Origin: Microbacterium sp.
Lineage (GTDB): Bacteria > Actinomycetota > Actinomycetes > Actinomycetales > Microbacteriaceae
Direction: 5' to 3'
NCBI GenBank assembly: GCA_003248655.1
Contig: QFPM01000023.1
Coordinates: 1 to 42,745, forward strand
Length of the DNA stretch: 42,745 nucleotides
Shown here: positions 40,862-42,745 of the stretch, piece after piece
How positions within the stretch are numbered: the first letter of the stretch is position 1
Layout: every line of letters begins with the position of its first letter
The notes under the pieces: generated by a model
The model's input: only the letters and a program-made list of their open reading frames with translations
Databases searched by the model: none
Told to the model about the DNA's origin: nothing
Made by a program: the position numbers and the translations under genes

Positions 40862-41779
40862 ATGACACTCGCGCTCGCGATCGACCTCGGCGGCACGAAG
40901 ATCGAGGCGGCCCTCGTCGATGAGGCAGGCGTACTCGTCGAGGGGTCGCGGACGCGCGTCGAGACCGGCGCCGCGGCGGCATCGGACGTGTCGGTGCTCT
41001 CTCGCGCGCTCGACGAGGTCGTCACGCGGTGCCGCGCGCACTCGCGATGGAGCGAGGTCATCGCCGCGGGCATCGGCGCGGCCGGGCCGATCGATCTCGT
41101 CGCGGGGACGGTCGCCCCGATCAACCTGCCCGCGGCTCATGGGTTCGACATGGTGGGAGCGGTGCGCGCCGCAAGCGGGTTGGATGCCGTCACTCTCCGC
41201 CTCGACGGGACCTGCATCGCGCTCGCGGAGGCGTGGCTCGGCGCGGCTCGGGGCGTGGCGAATGCGATCGTCTTCGTCGTGTCGACCGGGGTCGGGGGCG
41301 GCATCGTCTCGGACGGCCGGCTCGTCACGGGCGGATCGGGCAATGCCGGGCACCTCGGACAGACGATCGTCGCCGACATCGACGGCGAACCTGCGGCGGC
41401 CACCCTCGAGCAGCGCGCATCGGGGCCGCACACCGTCGCGTGGGCGCGGTCGCATGGATGGGCGGGGTCGACGGGCGAGGAGCTCGCGGCCGCCTACCGC
41501 GCAGGGGAGCCCGTCGCGGTGGCTGCCGTCGCTCGGTCGGCGCACGCTGTCGGAGTCGGACTCGCGAGTGCGGCGACCCTCCTCGATCTTGAGCTTGCCG
41601 TCGTCGGAGGCGGGTTCTCGTTCGTCGCGGACGACTATCCGGAACGGATTCAGGCCGTGGTCGCGGCGTCGGCGATCAACGGATACGCCGCGAACCTGAA
41701 GGTCGTGCGGGCCGCCCTCGGCGGAGACGCACCCCTCATCGGCGCCGCCGCGCTCGTGCACCGCGCCGACCTGCTGTAG
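40862..41779 (+). CDS. ROK-family sugar kinase lacking the zinc motif
   Basis: A 305-residue kinase-like protein. AIDLGGTKIEAALVD is the phosphate-binding loop, GIGAAGPIDLVAG and FVVSTGVGGGIVSDGRLV the core, GNAGHLGQTIV the region of the ROK signature. The usual zinc-binding CxCGxxGCxE after it is replaced by EPAAATLEQRASG. The catalytic aspartate is probably in LRLDGTCIAL, where most members have N-D. It may phosphorylate glucose or another hexose; loss of the zinc site makes the activity uncertain. CAGGA lies seven bases before the ATG; a GTG six bases upstream is possible. Confidence 0.85.
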   Translation: MTLALAIDLGGTKIEAALVDEAGVLVEGSRTRVETGAAAASDVSVLSRALDEVVTRCRAHSRWSEVIAAGIGAAGPIDLVAGTVAPINLPAAHGFDMVGAVRAASGLDAVTLRLDGTCIALAEAWLGAARGVANAIVFVVSTGVGGGIVSDGRLVTGGSGNAGHLGQTIVADIDGEPAAATLEQRASGPHTVAWARSHGWAGSTGEELAAAYRAGEPVAVAAVARSAHAVGVGLASAATLLDLELAVVGGGFSFVADDYPERIQAVVAASAINGYAANLKVVRAALGGDAPLIGAAALVHRADLL

Positions 41780-41795
41780 CCGCCGCCCACCCCTG

Positions 41796-41980
41796 TTCGG
41801 TGATTGAGTAGCCGCCGCAGGCGGCGTATCGAAATCACGTCGCACCACTGTTCGGTGATCGGCCCGCCGCCGCGCCCCTCCTTCGGTGATTGAGTAGCCG
41901 CCGTAGGCGGCGTATCGAAATCACGGCGCGCCCTTGTTCGGTGATTGAGTAGCCGCCGCAGGCGGCGTATCGAAATCACG
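41796..41980. repeat. Three copies of a 44-bp palindromic repeat plus a fragment
   Basis: Near-identical units occur at 41796-41839, 41882-41925 and 41937-41980. Each begins TTCGGTGATTGAGTA, has GCCGCC-GYA-GGCGGC at the centre and ends CGTATCGAAATCACG. A degenerate start of a fourth unit lies near 41850. Repeats like this are scattered through Microbacterium-type genomes. They fill the gap between the kinase gene and the HNH pseudogene. Confidence 0.9.
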
Positions 41981-41989
41981 GTGCGCCCG

Positions 41990-42745
41990 TCAGAATGGCG
42001 CCGGTCCCGAGTCGTGGGCGAGTGCGGGTGTGAAGGCGATAGGTGGTGCGGGTGCGTCTTCGCGGTAGATGCGGCCGGTGGGTGAGGTCCATTCGAGGAC
42101 GCCACCCTTCAGTTGTCGGACCCGCCAGAGGGTGTTTCGCAGCGGATCGCGGCCCGCCTACAGCCGGGGAACCGGCAGTGTTGATCCCGGGCGCGGAGGA
42201 ATCGTCGTTGGGGCCACGGGGTCCGGTACCGGTCGACGGCGAGAACGACTCCTTCGACGGGTTCGGTGAGGACTCTGGCCCAGTCGTGGGCGGCGTCGGC
42301 GAGGACACGGGCGGTGTCCGCGTCGATCGGGGACCGACCTACCAGGTCGACGGGTCCGTCGTCGGAACCAAGGAGGGTGAGCGCCGGGACGATGACCTGC
42401 ACGTGCGCGCGGATCGCGCCCAGGGTGCCGGGGGTGTCGCCGGTCGCGGTCGGGTCGAGGGCGGGGGTTCCGGCGAGGAGGAGGTCGGTGAACACGTCCG
42501 CCCGCACCTCATCCATCCCCCGATGATCGGTCTCGCCGGGGTCGCGGGCGTCGATCACGGCGTGGGCTTGCTGAGTGAGACGGTCAAGGATGCCGTCGGC
42601 GATCACGGTCGGGACCGTCGCGACAACATCCGACATCCCCACCCCACCCGGTACCACCCGCACCCGCCTGCCCGTCGCGGCGTCCCGATGGCGTTCGGTG
42701 AACGAGCGCTCCGTCAGGCGTTCCGCGAGGATCTCGATCCCCGCC
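41990..42745 (-). pseudogene. DUF222/HNH endonuclease-like protein, HNH core deleted (partial)
   Basis: The frame enters from the right edge with ILAERLTERSFTERHRDA and runs through the DUF222 region (RAHVQVIVPALTLLG, GRSPIDADTARVLADAAHDW) to RDQHCRFPGCRRAAIRC. There about 30 residues that would carry the His-Asn-His metal site are missing and the frame shifts at about 42135. The rest (TLWRVRQLKGGVLEWTSP to a stop at 41990) follows in another frame. The nuclease is therefore dead. Such genes are multi-copy in these genomes, often next to repeats; its 5' part lies outside the window. Confidence 0.88.

Noticed and set aside
41796..41980. CRISPR array
   Set aside because: Units are internally palindromic, spacing is irregular (42 and 11 bases between units), and there are no cas genes.

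Overview
The window looks like chromosome of a high-GC actinobacterium, most likely Microbacterium or a close relative in the Microbacteriaceae. The evidence is very GC-rich coding, the 44-bp repeat at 41.8-42.0 kb, DUF222/HNH and DUF7882-like proteins, and many start codons lying 6-7 bases downstream of a TANNNT -10 box, which points to leaderless mRNAs. Assignments come from reading motifs by eye; no database search was possible.

Layout. 0-5.1 kb holds a TetR regulator, a thiolase with an upstream MFS carrier, and a second MFS exporter. At 5.1-6.6 kb lies the 3' part of a glgX-type debranching enzyme, cut off at about 6,624. There it abuts, head to head, the 3' remnant of a DUF1156-type DNA methylase. 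From 6.6 to 15.25 kb is a probable phage-defence locus. It has the methylase tail, a large Swt1-HEPN/DUF499 P-loop ATPase, an OLD-family ATPase-TOPRIM nuclease, and a 5' stub of a second adenine methylase next to an Xre regulator. A complete IS21-family element (12,368-15,005, 5-bp target duplication) sits in the last codons of the OLD gene. The two presumed effectors are open while both methylases are broken.

From 15.7 to 22.4 kb there are two PIN-toxin modules, a sugar isomerase/oxidoreductase pair, a TetR-membrane protein pair, and a hipBA module. The hipBA module lies between a tRNA-Arg(ACG) gene and a 43-bp copy of that tRNA's 3' half, so it looks like a mini-island that has lost its integrase. 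From 22.5 to 29.9 kb are a Tat-exported DUF1800 (frameshifted)/DUF1501 pair, an unknown conserved protein, and a tightly overlapping DUF4956-VTC-beta-helix lipoprotein operon. From 29.9 to 42 kb are metabolic genes: aldose epimerase, zinc alcohol dehydrogenase, rhodanese, PadR, small alarmone synthetase, oxidoreductase, transsulfuration genes, desaturase and ROK kinase. A group of small Microbacteriaceae-type proteins lies among them. The right edge is a DUF222/HNH pseudogene.

The most interesting system is the HEPN/DUF499 + OLD-TOPRIM pair. Three single-base frame errors (one in DUF1800, two compensating ones in the desaturase) mean that local sequence errors are possible and should be excluded before calling those genes dead.
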